Shown: positions 48,143 to 58,386 of the stretch, piece after piece
How the letters are laid out: each line of letters opens with the position of its first letter
Numbering within the stretch: the stretch's first letter is position 1
Assembly (NCBI RefSeq): GCF_003012345.1
Contig: NZ_PVRV01000019.1
Location: forward strand, 434,001-498,000
Reading direction: 5' to 3'
From: Phytohalomonas tamaricis
GTDB lineage: Bacteria > Pseudomonadota > Gammaproteobacteria > Pseudomonadales > Halomonadaceae
Length of the DNA stretch: 64,000 nt
Position numbers and translations under genes: made by a program
The notes under the pieces: model-generated
What the model saw: only the letters and a program-made list of their open reading frames with translations
What the model was told of the DNA's origin: nothing
Databases searched by the model: none

Positions 48143-48663
48143 GCGTAGGCCTCCAGCAGCTTGATCACGCCCGCGGCGTCGAGATGACTGTGAGTATCCT
48201 CATCCACCATCATCGTTGGCCCCTTGTCGCAGTTACCGAGACAGCACACCGGCAGCAGAGTGAAGCGGCCATCGGCGGTGGTCTGGCCCGGCACGATGCC
48301 GAGTTCGCGCTTGAGCGTGTCACGAATCTCTTCATAACCGTTGATGTAGCAGGTCATGCTGTCGCACAGCAGAATCACGTGGCGACCGACTGGCTGCCGG
48401 AAGATCAGGCTATAAAAGGTCGCTACGCCCTCGACATCACTCGATGGAATACCCAGCACGTCGCTGATCGCGTAGATCGCGCCGTCCGGCACCCAGCCGC
48501 GGCGCTTCTGAACGATCTTCAGAGCCTCGATCGAGGCCGCGCGCGGATTCTCGTAGTGGTGCATTTCGTGCTCGATCGCGGTGCGCTCTTCGTCGCTAAG
48601 CACGAAACCGTCGTCGGGACGGTCAGAGGCGATCAGGGTGTCGTGTTTGAAAGAAGTATCCAT
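48139..48663 (-). CDS. nuoE: NADH-quinone oxidoreductase subunit E
   Basis: A 174-residue thioredoxin-fold subunit with a [2Fe-2S] cluster (N1a). The four ligands are in CDSMTC and [10 protein letters not shown]. The N-terminal helical region has the usual [25 protein letters not shown]. It starts five bases after the nuoCD stop. Confidence 0.97.
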   Translation of the reverse strand: MDTSFKHDTLIASDRPDDGFVLSDEERTAIEHEMHHYENPRAASIEALKIVQKRRGWVPDGAIYAISDVLGIPSSDVEGVATFYSLIFRQPVGRHVILLCDSMTCYINGYEEIRDTLKRELGIVPGQTTADGRFTLLPVCCLGNCDKGPTMMVDEDTHSHLDAAGVIKLLEAYA

Positions 48664-48668
48664 GCGAC

Positions 48669-50450
48669 TTAACGGTCCACGTCGGCCATGACGAAATCGA
48701 TACTGCCCAGATGCGCGATCAGATCCGGCACGAACCCACCGCGCATGACGGCGGGAATCTGCTGTAGATGAGGATAGCTCGGGGTGCGAATCCGGGTGCG
48801 ATAGCTCATGGTGTTGCCATCGCTGGTCAGGTAGTAGCTGTTGATGCCCTTGGTCGCCTCGATCATCTGCTGTGATTCGTTGGCCTTGAGCACTGGTCCC
48901 CAGGAGACTTGGAGGAAATGGGTGATCAGCGTCTCAATGTGCTGCAGCATCTTCTCGCGCGGCGGCGGCGTGGTCAGCGGATGATCGGCCTTGTAATCAC
49001 CGGCCGGCATGTTATCCAGACACTGCTGCATAATGCGCAGGCTCTGACGCATCTCTTCGATGCGCATCATGCCGCGGTCAAAGGCGTCTCCGTTGTGGGC
49101 AACAGGGATCTCGAATTCAAAGTTTTCATAACCGGAGTAGGGCCGTGCCTTGCGCAGGTCAAACTCGAAACCAGTAGCACGCAGGTTAGGCCCGGTCACG
49201 CCCCATTCGAGCGCCTCGCGAGTGGTATAAGCCGCCACGCCCTTGGTACGCTCGCGCACCACAGCGTTGTCCATCATCGCGCGCTGGTACTCGTTGAGAC
49301 GCTTTGGCATCCAGTCAATGAAGCTCTTGACCTTGCCTTCCCATCCCTTGGGCAAGTCCTGGGCAACACCGCCGATGCGGAACCAGGCCGGATGCATGCG
49401 AAAACCGGTGATCGCCTCGATGACTTCATAGGACTTCTGCCGGTCGGTGAAGGCGAAGAACACCGGCGACATCGCGCCCAGATCCTGCAGATAGGTGCCG
49501 AGGAACAGCAGGTGGCTGCTGATTCGAAACAGCTCTGCCATCATGATGCGGATCGTCTCGACCCGCGCGGGCACCTTGATGCCGGCCAGCTTCTCGACCG
49601 CAAGGATGTACGGCAGGTTGTTCATCACCCCGCCGGTATAATCGACCCGGTCGGTATAGGGGATGTAGCTGTGCCACGACTGACGTTCGCCCATTTTTTC
49701 GGCGGCGCGGTGGTGGTAGCCAATATCAGGTACGCAGTCGACGATCTCTTCGCCATCAAGCTGCAAAACGATGCGGAACGCACCGTGGGCAGAGGGATGG
49801 TTGGGACCGAGATTGAGGAACATGTAGTCCGTTTCCTCGGTGCGCCGCTGCATGCCCCAGTCCTCGGGATTAAAACGCAGCGCCTCCTGGGCCTTGTCCT
49901 GTCCTTCCATCGTCAGCGTGTAAGGATCAAACTCGGTAGCGCGGGCGGGGTAATCCTTGCGCAGCGGATGGCCGTTCCAGTTCGGCGGCATCAGAATCCG
50001 CGTCAGGTGCGGATGGCCGGGGAAGTCGATGCCGAACATGTCGAACACTTCGCGCTCGTACCAGTTGGCGTTGGGCCAGATGCCAGTCACGGTTGGCACC
50101 CTGAGATCCGCCTCGGAAAGCGCCACCTTGAGCATGATGTCGCTGTTACGTTCCAGCGACATCAGCTGATAGAACACGGTGAAGTCGGCCTTCGGCAGCC
50201 CGTCGCGATGCATGCGCAGCCGTTCGTCGACGCCATGCAGATCGTAGAGCATGACGTAGGGACGCGGGACGCCACGCAGGAACTTCATGATATCCAGTAG
50301 CTGCTCTCGGGCTGCCCACACCACCGGCATGCCGATAAGGGTAGGCTGAAGCGTGAACGCTTCGGCGCCGAACTGAGCATACAGCTCAGCGACAATGCCG
50401 TCCTGGGCCACGTCCTGGGATGAATTCGACAAAGCGGTATCAGCGGTCAT
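48669..50450 (-). CDS. nuoC: Fused NADH-quinone oxidoreductase subunits C and D
   Basis: A 593-residue fusion of NuoC (residues about 1-190, ending around HPLRKDYP) and NuoD (from about 205, with [23 protein letters not shown]). The NuoD part carries the quinone-site His and the segments [25 protein letters not shown] and [12 protein letters not shown]-like sequence. A fused nuoCD is typical of gammaproteobacteria such as E. coli and Pseudomonas. It lies 69 bases after nuoB. Confidence 0.96.
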   Translation of the reverse strand: MTADTALSNSSQDVAQDGIVAELYAQFGAEAFTLQPTLIGMPVVWAAREQLLDIMKFLRGVPRPYVMLYDLHGVDERLRMHRDGLPKADFTVFYQLMSLERNSDIMLKVALSEADLRVPTVTGIWPNANWYEREVFDMFGIDFPGHPHLTRILMPPNWNGHPLRKDYPARATEFDPYTLTMEGQDKAQEALRFNPEDWGMQRRTEETDYMFLNLGPNHPSAHGAFRIVLQLDGEEIVDCVPDIGYHHRAAEKMGERQSWHSYIPYTDRVDYTGGVMNNLPYILAVEKLAGIKVPARVETIRIMMAELFRISSHLLFLGTYLQDLGAMSPVFFAFTDRQKSYEVIEAITGFRMHPAWFRIGGVAQDLPKGWEGKVKSFIDWMPKRLNEYQRAMMDNAVVRERTKGVAAYTTREALEWGVTGPNLRATGFEFDLRKARPYSGYENFEFEIPVAHNGDAFDRGMMRIEEMRQSLRIMQQCLDNMPAGDYKADHPLTTPPPREKMLQHIETLITHFLQVSWGPVLKANESQQMIEATKGINSYYLTSDGNTMSYRTRIRTPSYPHLQQIPAVMRGGFVPDLIAHLGSIDFVMADVDR

Positions 50451-50519
50451 GGTTTCTCAATCAGCCCTGCACGTTCGGTCTGGCTGGATGACGTAGCGGC
50501 GCAGCCACACGCCACGGCG

Positions 50520-51197
50520 TCATACTTCATCAGGCGTACGCAGGTTGGTCACCTGAATGCGCTCTGCGCGACTTTTCTCTTTCTGTGAAGGCATTTCGGC
50601 ACGATAAACGCCTTGATCGCCGACTACCCACGATAGCGGCCGACGCTCCTCCTGCACCGAGTCCTGCAGTAATTGCAGTCCCTGCAGGAACGCCTCGGGA
50701 CGTGGCGGACAGCCAGGAATATAAACGTCAACCGGCAGAAACTTGTCGACGCCCTGAACTACCGAGTAGATGTCGTACATGCCGCCCGAATTAGCGCATG
50801 ACCCCATCGAGATCACCCACTTGGGCTCGAGCATCTGATCGTAAAGCTGCTGGATGACAGGCGCCATCTTGATAAAGCAGGTGCCGGCGATCACCATGAA
50901 ATCGGCCTGACGCGGGGACGCGCGGATAACTTCGGCACCAAAACGCGCAACATCATGAGGCGCGGTAAAGGCCGTGGTCATCTCGACGTAGCAACAGGAG
51001 AGGCCAAAATTATATGGCCACAGCGAATTCTTGCGTCCCCAGTTGACGCCGGCATTGAGCACGTCTTCTAGTTTGCCCATGAAAACGTTGCGGTGAACCT
51101 GCTGCTTCATGGGGTCATCGACATTGCCTCGCTGACCAATCGGATATTGCTGATCGGTCGGCGTGTTGGGGTCGATACGCGTCAGTTTGTATTGCAT
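50520..51197 (-). CDS. nuoB: NADH-quinone oxidoreductase subunit B
   Basis: A 225-residue subunit carrying the terminal N2 [4Fe-4S] cluster next to quinone. Ligands are the adjacent cysteines of GLSCCYVEM, one in [10 protein letters not shown] and one in [11 protein letters not shown]. It starts 15 bases after nuoA. Confidence 0.97.
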   Translation of the reverse strand: MQYKLTRIDPNTPTDQQYPIGQRGNVDDPMKQQVHRNVFMGKLEDVLNAGVNWGRKNSLWPYNFGLSCCYVEMTTAFTAPHDVARFGAEVIRASPRQADFMVIAGTCFIKMAPVIQQLYDQMLEPKWVISMGSCANSGGMYDIYSVVQGVDKFLPVDVYIPGCPPRPEAFLQGLQLLQDSVQEERRPLSWVVGDQGVYRAEMPSQKEKSRAERIQVTNLRTPDEV

Positions 51198-51212
51198 GGC
51201 AAAACGCCTCGA

Positions 51213-51617
51213 TTAGGTCTTTTCAGTCTCTCGCTTGATCCGCTTGCGAGGCGCCCAGGTCAGCGCGCCGATGCGGTTCAGATAGACCAGTCCAACCAAT
51301 AGCACAATGATGAAAATGCTGGCTTCGACAAAGCCGGCCCAGCCGCTTTCACGCACCGAGACCGCCCAGGCGAAGAGATAGAGGGCTTCTACATCGAAGA
51401 TCACGAACAGCATCGCGACCAGATAGAATTTGACGGAAAAACGCTGATGGGCATCTCCGGCGGGAACGATACCGGATTCGTAAGGGGTGTCTTTCTTGTG
51501 GCCCCAGGCACGTCCACCCAGCAGGCTCGCAGCGCCAATCATGAAAGCGCACAGACCAAATACTGCCAGGACAAAAAGGGTGATGGCCCAGTGTTGGGCA
51601 ACCTGCTCCACTATCAT
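51213..51617 (-). CDS. nuoA: NADH-quinone oxidoreductase subunit A
   Basis: A 134-residue membrane subunit with three helices and the quinone-chamber loop [42 protein letters not shown]. It is the first gene of the 13-subunit operon. Upstream of its ATG, the ribosome-binding region reads GATGAGTGAG. On the plus strand the same site (51627-51634) is identical to eight bases of the core of the sRNA-like elements at 63041-63048, a possible target of post-transcriptional control. Confidence 0.96.
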   Translation of the reverse strand: MIVEQVAQHWAITLFVLAVFGLCAFMIGAASLLGGRAWGHKKDTPYESGIVPAGDAHQRFSVKFYLVAMLFVIFDVEALYLFAWAVSVRESGWAGFVEASIFIIVLLVGLVYLNRIGALTWAPRKRIKRETEKT

Positions 51618-52212
51618 AGTGACTCACTCATCAACGGTGACGTGCCAGTCGGGTCGTTTTCGGCCTCTTTTCCCCTATTGCCTTGTCATGTCAGGCATGA
51701 GCTATAAGCAACAAGACCTCGTTACCCACCTTCATTAAACATAGACAACTAATGTTCAGTCTGACCACCACACAACAGCACAATTATTACAATACAAGTG
51801 TGTGAAGCCGGATCTGGTATGACGAATACATGGCCAGTCATTACTGAACAGTGGAACAGGCATGTACTTCGCATCTCACCCGCTGGAAGGACTCTTCAGG
51901 TATCAAGCGGCTGTACGGAGACATATCAACTAACTGGCATCACTGTAAGTAACATTAGCAACATAAACGCCTCACTCACCTAGAATCCCGCTTGTAAATA
52001 TAATTTTCAAGCGCCTTCCGTGGTAAATTGACGCACAAAAAACGTGTGGGTATATCTTAAACTTCATTTCAGGCAATGAACAATAGTTTGCACGCTTTCA
52101 ATAACCATAAATTTCATGCACCTATTGGCTATCACGGCTACCCATGGCGTAAAGCACTGAAAAGAAATATCTTCTCTTCATGCCAGGATTTCTTGAGAAG
52201 GATTCATCTTCA
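51618..52212. other. Divergent intergenic region between nuoA and thiD
   Basis: No supportable gene; short frames here lack ribosome-binding sites. It must hold the nuo operon promoter, which I could not place, and a thiD promoter (next entry). It is clearly AT-richer than its surroundings, as expected of a regulatory region. No TPP-riboswitch-like element was recognised. Confidence 0.4.
52028..52056 (+). promoter_or_regulatory. Predicted sigma-70 promoter of thiD
   Basis: TTGACG (52028-52033) and TATATC (52051-52056) are separated by exactly 17 bases, giving a leader of about 150 bases to the ATG at 52213. Confidence 0.55.
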
Positions 52213-53013
52213 ATGCGCGCCCCCAAGCTCCTTACGATTGCCGGCACGGACCCCAGCGGTGGTGCCGGTCAATCCGCCGATATCAAGACGTTCTCTGCGT
52301 TGGGTGCCTATGCGACCAGTGTCGTGACGGCAGTGCTTGCTCAAAACACCTGCGGCGTTCGTGACATCCTGCCGCTGCCGGTGGAAATGATCCGTGCCCA
52401 GCTTGATTCGGTGTTCGATGACATCACCATCGACGCGGTCAAGATCGGCATGATCGGCGATCTCGCCACTGCACGTGTGGTGCGTGACGCTCTCGAACGT
52501 TATCAACCGCGCTTCGTCATCCTTGACCCCGTCATGGTCGCTAAAAGCGGTGATATTCTGGTTGATCGCGATGGACTGCGTGCCGTACGCGAGGTGCTGA
52601 TTCCGATTGCCGATGTCATCACGCCCAATCTTCCTGAAGGTGCCGTACTCCTCGACACAGACACGCCGGAGTCCTACGTCGAAATGGAAGCCATGCTGCC
52701 GCGGCTGGCCGAACTCGGTGCCGGAAACGTGCTGCTCAAGGGCGGCCATCTGCGTGACACCCGTGCCGATGACATACTATGGACACCGCAAGGCACCCAT
52801 TGGATCGGCGCCGAGCGCATCGCCACCACCCGGCTGCACGGCAGCGGCTGCACGATGGCCTCAGCCATTGCGGCGCTACTGCCTCAGCGCGATACGCTGC
52901 TCGAAGCAGTGCAGGATGCCAAGCGCTACATGAACGAAGCACTTCAACAAGCTGCTCGGCTGGATGTCGGCAAAGGCAAGGGACCCGCGCATCATTTCCA
53001 TGCCTGGTGGTGA
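52213..53013 (+). CDS. thiD: Hydroxymethylpyrimidine/phosphomethylpyrimidine kinase
   Basis: A 266-residue ribokinase-like enzyme phosphorylating HMP and HMP-P in thiamine synthesis. Visible are TIAGTDPSGGAGQSADIKTF at the start, VVTAVLAQNTCGV, ILDPVMVAKSG and the catalytic anion-hole motif GSGCTMASAIAA. I use the ATG at 52213, ten bases after AAGGA, since an ATG at 52180 lacks a ribosome-binding site. No other thi genes are adjacent. Confidence 0.94.
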   Translation: MRAPKLLTIAGTDPSGGAGQSADIKTFSALGAYATSVVTAVLAQNTCGVRDILPLPVEMIRAQLDSVFDDITIDAVKIGMIGDLATARVVRDALERYQPRFVILDPVMVAKSGDILVDRDGLRAVREVLIPIADVITPNLPEGAVLLDTDTPESYVEMEAMLPRLAELGAGNVLLKGGHLRDTRADDILWTPQGTHWIGAERIATTRLHGSGCTMASAIAALLPQRDTLLEAVQDAKRYMNEALQQAARLDVGKGKGPAHHFHAWW

Positions 53014-53205
53014 CAAGGTTACGCCGGCCTGTCAGATGATAATGTCGTCATATCCATGTTGAATAAATTCTCGCACCGCACCATGCTTGTGGTCACATCA
53101 CGCTCCTGGCTGATGCGTGCCTGACGTAATGACATTACCGATAGGCAACGGACGTCTTGAAGCGCTTTAAACGATCTATCGCCGATAAGCGGGAGGATAA
53201 CGTCA

Positions 53206-54063
53206 ATGCCCCGGACGCTACTGCTGGCTTCTGATCTTTCCCGCGAATGCCGTGCGGCCTTCGCTCGTGCGGTACGTCTTGCCCATGAAAGCGGCGCACG
53301 TCTCGACATCATTCACGTGCTTGATCCCTACTTGCCGCGTCACATTCTCAAACCGCTCGAAGACGCCATTGTCGATGAGATCAGCAATACGCTGAACGAT
53401 GTCTGCGAGGCGCAGGGCGTACCGCGCCCGCAAGCATTGATCCAGACCGTAACGGGTGAGCCGTATGCCGAAATCATTCGCGAGGCCTATGAGCGTGATG
53501 CCTCGCTGGTCATTCTCGGCACCCACCGCAAGCATGGCCAACCGGATCTGATCGGTGGTACGACACTGTCCCGCGTGATGCGACGCGCACCCTGTCCAGT
53601 GATGAGTATCAGCCATAGCGCCGAACTGTCCTGGCAGGATGTGCTGGTGCCGGTTGATTTCTCGCTTGCCTCACGTCATACGCTCAAGACGGTGCTTACG
53701 CAGTTCCCTGATGTCCGCCTGACGCTGCTTCATGCCTGGGACATGCCCGTATCACAGGAGCTGGCCTCGGACCCGGGCTATACGCGCTGGCGCGCCCAGG
53801 AGCGCACTCGGCTGCGCCAGCAGCTTGAAACCGAAACCGAGCGCCTGATGAGTGAGATCGGCGCCGTACCCGATCTTGAATTAGTCCTCGAACAGGGCGA
53901 TCCCGCCGATGTACTTGTCCACCGCCTGCGCCAGCAGCCGCCTGACCTGCTCGCCATGGGCAGCCATGGCCGCATCGGCATCGGCCGCCGGGCCAGCGGA
54001 AGCCTGCTTGAGCGATTGATCACCGACACGCGCTGCGATCTGATGCTGTGCCGCACCTGGTAA
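53206..54063 (+). CDS. Tandem universal stress protein
   Basis: A 285-residue protein made of two UspA domains. The second domain has an intact ATP-binding signature ([22 protein letters not shown]), while the first has a degenerate version ([22 protein letters not shown]), so probably only the C-terminal half binds ATP. Tandem UspE-type proteins respond to stationary phase and envelope or redox stress. The ATG has GGGAGGAT eight bases upstream. It lies alone between thiD and dtd. Confidence 0.93.
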   Translation: MPRTLLLASDLSRECRAAFARAVRLAHESGARLDIIHVLDPYLPRHILKPLEDAIVDEISNTLNDVCEAQGVPRPQALIQTVTGEPYAEIIREAYERDASLVILGTHRKHGQPDLIGGTTLSRVMRRAPCPVMSISHSAELSWQDVLVPVDFSLASRHTLKTVLTQFPDVRLTLLHAWDMPVSQELASDPGYTRWRAQERTRLRQQLETETERLMSEIGAVPDLELVLEQGDPADVLVHRLRQQPPDLLAMGSHGRIGIGRRASGSLLERLITDTRCDLMLCRTW

Positions 54064-54127
54064 TGCCCGAACGAGCTACGGCCATGCTACGCTCGTCGGC
54101 TATCGCTTCGTAATTCAAGGAGAACTC

Positions 54128-54565
54128 ATGCGCGCGCTCATTCAGCGTGTCCGCCACGCCGAGGTTCGTGTCGAAGGTGACGTGATCGGGGCGATTGATC
54201 ATGGCCTGCTCGCCCTGATCGGCGTGGAAAAGAACGACGACGAAGCCCGCCTCGACAAGCTGCTGCACAAGCTTCTGAACTACCGCATATTCAGCGACGA
54301 TGAAGGCAAGATGAACAAGAGCCTCAGCGATGTCGACGGGGGACTACTGCTGGTTTCCCAGTTCACGCTGGTCGCCGATACAGGAAAAGGTCTGCGTCCA
54401 AGCTTTTCCAGCGCCGCTGCTCCCGCCGATGGCGAGCGCCTCTTCACTGAACTCGTCACTCGTGCCCGTGCTGCCTGGCCCAAGGTCGAGACAGGAAAGT
54501 TCGGTGCCGATATGCAGGTTTCGCTTACCAATGACGGTCCGGTCACGTTTCTACTCGAGACCTGA
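54128..54565 (+). CDS. dtd: D-aminoacyl-tRNA deacylase
   Basis: A 145-residue enzyme hydrolysing D-amino acids mischarged onto tRNA. N-terminus [17 protein letters not shown], the active-site [17 protein letters not shown] and the C-terminal GPVTFLLET are the family's signature, and length is standard. The SDR gene follows 39 bases later. Confidence 0.97.
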   Translation: MRALIQRVRHAEVRVEGDVIGAIDHGLLALIGVEKNDDEARLDKLLHKLLNYRIFSDDEGKMNKSLSDVDGGLLLVSQFTLVADTGKGLRPSFSSAAAPADGERLFTELVTRARAAWPKVETGKFGADMQVSLTNDGPVTFLLET

Positions 54566-54604
54566 GCCGGGCAGTACCATGTTCCATCATGAGGAGCCTC
54601 CCAT

Positions 54605-55363
54605 ATGGCCCAGCGCGTTGCGCTTATCACCGGCGGTGCCCAAGGCATCGGCCGAGGCATTGTCGAGTATCTGCTGGCCCGCGACTGGCGCGTTGCCGCC
54701 CTTGATCGTGATGATGAAGCGTTGAAGGAACTAGCTCAACAGTACAGTAGCGAGGCGCTATTGACCCTGTCGGCCGATATCGGCAATGAAGATCAGATCG
54801 ACGCGGCATTCGATCAACTGAAGCAATGGAGCCCGACGCTTGATGTACTAGTTAATAATGCCGGGCTCGCCGGTCCATTCTGCGGACCGCTGGAAGAACT
54901 GTCGCTAGAGGGGTGGAAGCGCTGGGTCGATGGCCACCTGACCGGTGCCTTTCTGTGCTCACGTCGCGCCATCCCGCTGCTGCGTGAGCGTCGCGGCTCG
55001 ATTATCAACATGGCCTCGACCCGGGCACTACAGTCCGAGCCGGAGAGCGAAGCCTACGCCGCCAGCAAAGGTGGCCTGCTGGCCCTGACTCACGCCATGG
55101 CCATGAGCCTTGGCCCGGATATCCGCGTCAATGCCATTTGCCCCGGCTGGATCGAAGTGGGCGACTATCAGAAAGCGGCCAACCGCGTTGAGCCCGAGCA
55201 TCGCGATATTGATCGCGACCAGCATCCGGTCGGACGCGTTGGCACGCCCACCGATATCGCCGCCACAGTGGCTTTTCTTGCCAGCCCTGAAGCAGGCTTT
55301 ATCACTGGCCAATACCTGAGCGTCGATGGCGGCATGACCAAGAAGATGATTTACGCGGAATAA
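54605..55363 (+). CDS. Short-chain dehydrogenase/reductase
   Basis: A 252-residue NAD(P)-dependent oxidoreductase. Cofactor motif TGGAQGIGRG at 8-17, NNAG near 85, and the catalytic triad of a serine in NMASTRA and Tyr-Lys in EAYAASKGG. The substrate is not deducible. Its upstream TCATGAGGAG site (54589-54598) pairs well with the 16S tail and, incidentally, with the core of the sRNA-like units near 63040. It ends at a hairpin shared with the convergent lipoprotein gene. Confidence 0.93.
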   Translation: MAQRVALITGGAQGIGRGIVEYLLARDWRVAALDRDDEALKELAQQYSSEALLTLSADIGNEDQIDAAFDQLKQWSPTLDVLVNNAGLAGPFCGPLEELSLEGWKRWVDGHLTGAFLCSRRAIPLLRERRGSIINMASTRALQSEPESEAYAASKGGLLALTHAMAMSLGPDIRVNAICPGWIEVGDYQKAANRVEPEHRDIDRDQHPVGRVGTPTDIAATVAFLASPEAGFITGQYLSVDGGMTKKMIYAE

Positions 55364-55379
55364 CCCGGACTGCTCGCAC

Positions 55380-55412
55380 CGAAGACGCCGACGCCCTGCT
55401 TCGGCGTCTTCG
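55380..55412. terminator. Bidirectional hairpin between SDR and lipoprotein genes
   Basis: A perfect 12-bp inverted repeat (CGAAGACGCCGA with its complement, loop CGCCCTGCT) lies 16 bases past the SDR stop and 60 bases before the end of the convergent lipoprotein gene. Confidence 0.75.
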
Positions 55413-55471
55413 TTCATGTGAAGGCGGGAGGCTCATGACGTGTCACAGCATCAACCGATGCCGTGAGTGGT

Positions 55472-55753
55472 TTATTTCAGGTTCTTGTATTGAAACGCCA
55501 ACGCTCTGTCAGCCAAGAACTGCGCCTGGACATAGCGCTGCTCACTACCCCACATGCAATTGGCGGCGCCCATCGCACCGTCACAACGCACCGGACGACC
55601 AATAATCTCTTCAACCTTGCTCCGTGCCATACCTGCCTCAAGCTTGTCGAAATTACTCATCGTCAAGCGCTGGCCAGCGCAGCCGCCTAACAATATAAAC
55701 ACGGCTAAGCTGCTCACTATCGCTATCGTTACGCGCCGCACTCCATGGTGCAT
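55472..55753 (-). CDS. Small lipoprotein, SmpA/OmlA-like fold
   Basis: A 93-residue lipoprotein with a signal peptide ending in lipobox LLGGC. After it come MSNFDKLEAGMARSKVEEIIGRPVRC, a helix-turn pattern reminiscent of the SmpA/OmlA (BamE-like) fold, and two further cysteines (VRC, NCMWG) that may pair. The ATG at 55753 has AAGGAGG five bases upstream. It starts 26 bases after the yheS stop on the same strand, so the two are probably co-transcribed. Function unknown. Confidence 0.75.
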   Translation of the reverse strand: MHHGVRRVTIAIVSSLAVFILLGGCAGQRLTMSNFDKLEAGMARSKVEEIIGRPVRCDGAMGAANCMWGSEQRYVQAQFLADRALAFQYKNLK

Positions 55754-55779
55754 ACCGCCTCCTTGTTTGCCGCACGGGG

Positions 55780-57699
55780 TCAAGAGTCGGCCAGTAATTC
55801 CGCCTCAAGCGTCTCGAGCGCTTCTTCAGCGTCGAGCCACTGCTGCTCGTAGTCTTCAAGCTGACTCTTGAGTTCGCCCTGCTGGCGCAGCAGTTCGGTG
55901 AGATCACTCTTGCGTGACGCTTCATAGAGATCGCTGTCACCCAGCTTCGTTTCGACCTGTTCGAGTCGAGCTTGCGTCTCAGTCATTTTCTTTTCCGCCC
56001 GGTCGCGCTCCTTCTTGAGCGGGCGCAACCTGTCGCGAAGCTCAGCGGCGGCTTTGCGCGTGGCCTTACGGTCACTTTTGGCCTCACTGTTGGAAGCCTC
56101 CGTCTCGTCACTGCTACGACGCTCACGCTCCAGGCGCGCTTTCAACCAGGCACGGTAATCATCGAGATCACCGTCGAAGAGTTCCACACGACCATCGGCG
56201 ACGCACCAGAAATCATCGACGCTGGCACGCAACAGGTGACGATCGTGAGAGACAATCAACACGGCGCCGTCAAACGCGGCCAGAGCCTCGGTCAACGCTT
56301 CACGCATTTCAAGGTCAAGGTGGTTAGTCGGCTCGTCGAGCAGTAACAGGTTGGGTTTCTGCCAGGCAATCAACGCCAGGGCCAGACGCGCCTTTTCACC
56401 GCCGGAGAAGCTGCCTACCTCACCGAAGGCGTCATCGCCACGAAAACCGAACCCGCCGAGAAAATTGCGAATTTCTTGCTCGCTGGCCTTGGGCGACATG
56501 CGCTGTACGTGTAGATGAGGGGTTGCCTTCATATCGAGCGCATCGACCTGATGCTGAGCAAAATAACCCAGTGCCAGATGTTCACCGGCAACACGCTTGC
56601 CATTCAATAATTCAAGCTCGCCCGTCAACGCCTTGATCAGCGTCGACTTGCCCGCGCCGTTAGGGCCAAGCAGACCGATGCGCTGCCCCGGCGCCAGTGA
56701 CAGACGCACACCGCTCAATAACGGGGAATCGGCATAGCCAATATCGGCCTGATCGAGCGCCAGCAGCGGATGAGAAGTCTTGTCGGCGGAGGGCAGACGA
56801 AACTGGAATTGCGACTCGGCACGTAGCGGCGCGATATCTTCCATCCGTTCAAGCATCTTCAACCGGCTCTGGGCCTGCTTGGCCTTGGTCGCCTTGGCAC
56901 GAAAGCGTCGCACGAAATCTTCCATTTCGGCGCGCCGCGCTTCCTGTTTGACCCGTTCGGACTCACGCTGCACGAGCCGTTCAGCGCGGGTACGCTCGAA
57001 GGCAGTGTAATTACCGCGATAGAGCGTGAGCTGACGCTGATCAAAATGGACGATATGTGCACATACTGCGTCGAGAAAATCACGGTCGTGGGAGATCAGC
57101 ATCAAGGTGCCGGGGTAACGGGTCAGCCACTGTTCGAGCCACAACAGCGCATCAAGATCAAGGTGGTTGGTCGGTTCGTCGAGCAGCAGCAGCTCGGATG
57201 GCATGAACAATGTTTGCGCCAGATTGGCGCGCATTCGCCAGCCACCGGAAAAGTCCGCCAGCGGGCGGTCGAGATCCTGCTGGACAAAGCCGAGCCCGAC
57301 CAGAAGCTGCTCGGCACGGGCGCGGGCACTGTAGCCATCGAGCGCCTCTAGCTGGCCGTGCAGCTCTGCCTCTCGATGAGCGTCACCGGATGCCTGCGCC
57401 GCGGCGAGCGCCTGCTCAGTGGCGCGCAGGGCGTGATCACCATCGAGCACATAGTCGGTCACACCGCGGTCGAGCGCGACAATTTCCTGCGCCATGTGCG
57501 CGATACGCATACCACCAGAGAGTTCCACTTCGCCGCGGTCAGGCACAAGCCCGCCAAGCACCAGCCTGAACAGGCTCGACTTGCCGGCACCGTTAGCCCC
57601 TACAATGCCAACCTTATAGCCATCATGCAGCATGAGGTCGGCGTTTTCGATTAGCGGCGTACCGCCGCGTTGCAGCGCAAGTTGGCGAAATGCAATCAT
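55780..57699 (-). CDS. yheS: ABC-F ATPase YheS
   Basis: A 639-residue soluble protein with two ABC domains: Walker A GANGAGKSS and GPNGAGKST, signatures FSGGW and FSGGEKAR, and two [12 protein letters not shown] boxes. The linker (RRFRAKATKAKQAQSRLKMLERM) is that of ABC-F translation factors. A long C-terminal coiled coil with many Glu and Lys residues (KKERDRAEKKMTETQARLEQ) identifies the YheS/Uup type. YheS acts on ribosomes stalled at polyproline-type and other sequences. It diverges from the TIGR02444 gene, a conserved pairing. Confidence 0.94.
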   Translation of the reverse strand: MIAFRQLALQRGGTPLIENADLMLHDGYKVGIVGANGAGKSSLFRLVLGGLVPDRGEVELSGGMRIAHMAQEIVALDRGVTDYVLDGDHALRATEQALAAAQASGDAHREAELHGQLEALDGYSARARAEQLLVGLGFVQQDLDRPLADFSGGWRMRANLAQTLFMPSELLLLDEPTNHLDLDALLWLEQWLTRYPGTLMLISHDRDFLDAVCAHIVHFDQRQLTLYRGNYTAFERTRAERLVQRESERVKQEARRAEMEDFVRRFRAKATKAKQAQSRLKMLERMEDIAPLRAESQFQFRLPSADKTSHPLLALDQADIGYADSPLLSGVRLSLAPGQRIGLLGPNGAGKSTLIKALTGELELLNGKRVAGEHLALGYFAQHQVDALDMKATPHLHVQRMSPKASEQEIRNFLGGFGFRGDDAFGEVGSFSGGEKARLALALIAWQKPNLLLLDEPTNHLDLEMREALTEALAAFDGAVLIVSHDRHLLRASVDDFWCVADGRVELFDGDLDDYRAWLKARLERERRSSDETEASNSEAKSDRKATRKAAAELRDRLRPLKKERDRAEKKMTETQARLEQVETKLGDSDLYEASRKSDLTELLRQQGELKSQLEDYEQQWLDAEEALETLEAELLADS

Positions 57700-57795
57700 G
57701 GCCAGAACCCCATACGTTTGGAATGTCGTTTGTTGGCGATGCCGCCCGTGACGTTACACGTCACTTGGCGCCGCCACATAGTAAAAGGCGAAACA

Positions 57796-58308
57796 ATGAC
57801 CGCGCATTTTACAGAATTATGGCCGTTCGCGCTGCGTCTCTACGCACGAGAAGGCGTTAGTGCAGCCTGTGTACGCTTGCAGGATGAAGGCGGCCTTGAT
57901 GTCTGCGAGCTGCTGTGGCTGTGCTGGCTCGCGGCCAATCACCATACGCTGGCTGAGCCGGACAATGAGTGGCAGGAAGCGCTGGGCGACGTGCGTCACT
58001 GGCAGCGCAGCGTCACCGTACCACTGCGCCAGCAGCGTCGCTTGCTGAAACCTCTCACCGAGCAGATGCCTCGTCTGGTAACGCTGCGTACGCACATCAA
58101 GCAGGCCGAACTTGAGGCTGAGCGGGAAGCACTGACCCGTCTCGAAACCTTGGCTCGTCAGGGCAACGGCGTGCGCCCCGCCAATGGCACTGCCGATCTC
58201 GACGCTACGCTCGCGCACTGGGCGGGATCACTTTCTGCTGACCTTATGGCCCTATTGCTGCATATTGCTCATGCCGCAAGAGCAGATGCGGAACCTACCG
58301 AGGCCTGA
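57796..58308 (+). CDS. TIGR02444-family protein
   Basis: A 170-residue helical protein without signal peptide. The pattern LWPFALRLYAREGVSAACVRLQDEGGLDVCELLWLCWLA is characteristic of TIGR02444 (DUF2390). The family is found divergent from or next to yheS in gammaproteobacteria, and function is unknown. The ATG at 57796 with AAAAGGCG upstream is preferred over an upstream frame opening within the yheS start region. Confidence 0.9.
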   Translation: MTAHFTELWPFALRLYAREGVSAACVRLQDEGGLDVCELLWLCWLAANHHTLAEPDNEWQEALGDVRHWQRSVTVPLRQQRRLLKPLTEQMPRLVTLRTHIKQAELEAEREALTRLETLARQGNGVRPANGTADLDATLAHWAGSLSADLMALLLHIAHAARADAEPTEA

Positions 58309-58386
58309 TAGAGTCAGAGCACCGGTAGGCGCATCGGCCGCTATTATTGGCCATCAAGCGCTGCTTATGTATTCCAAGGAGAGTTC

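Noticed and set aside
48909-50300. A 463-codon open frame opposite nuoCD
   Set aside because: Same argument: it lies wholly within nuoCD and shows no protein motif of its own.
51798-51983. 61-codon frame upstream of thiD
   Set aside because: No ribosome-binding site or recognisable protein features; it lies in an AT-rich regulatory spacer.
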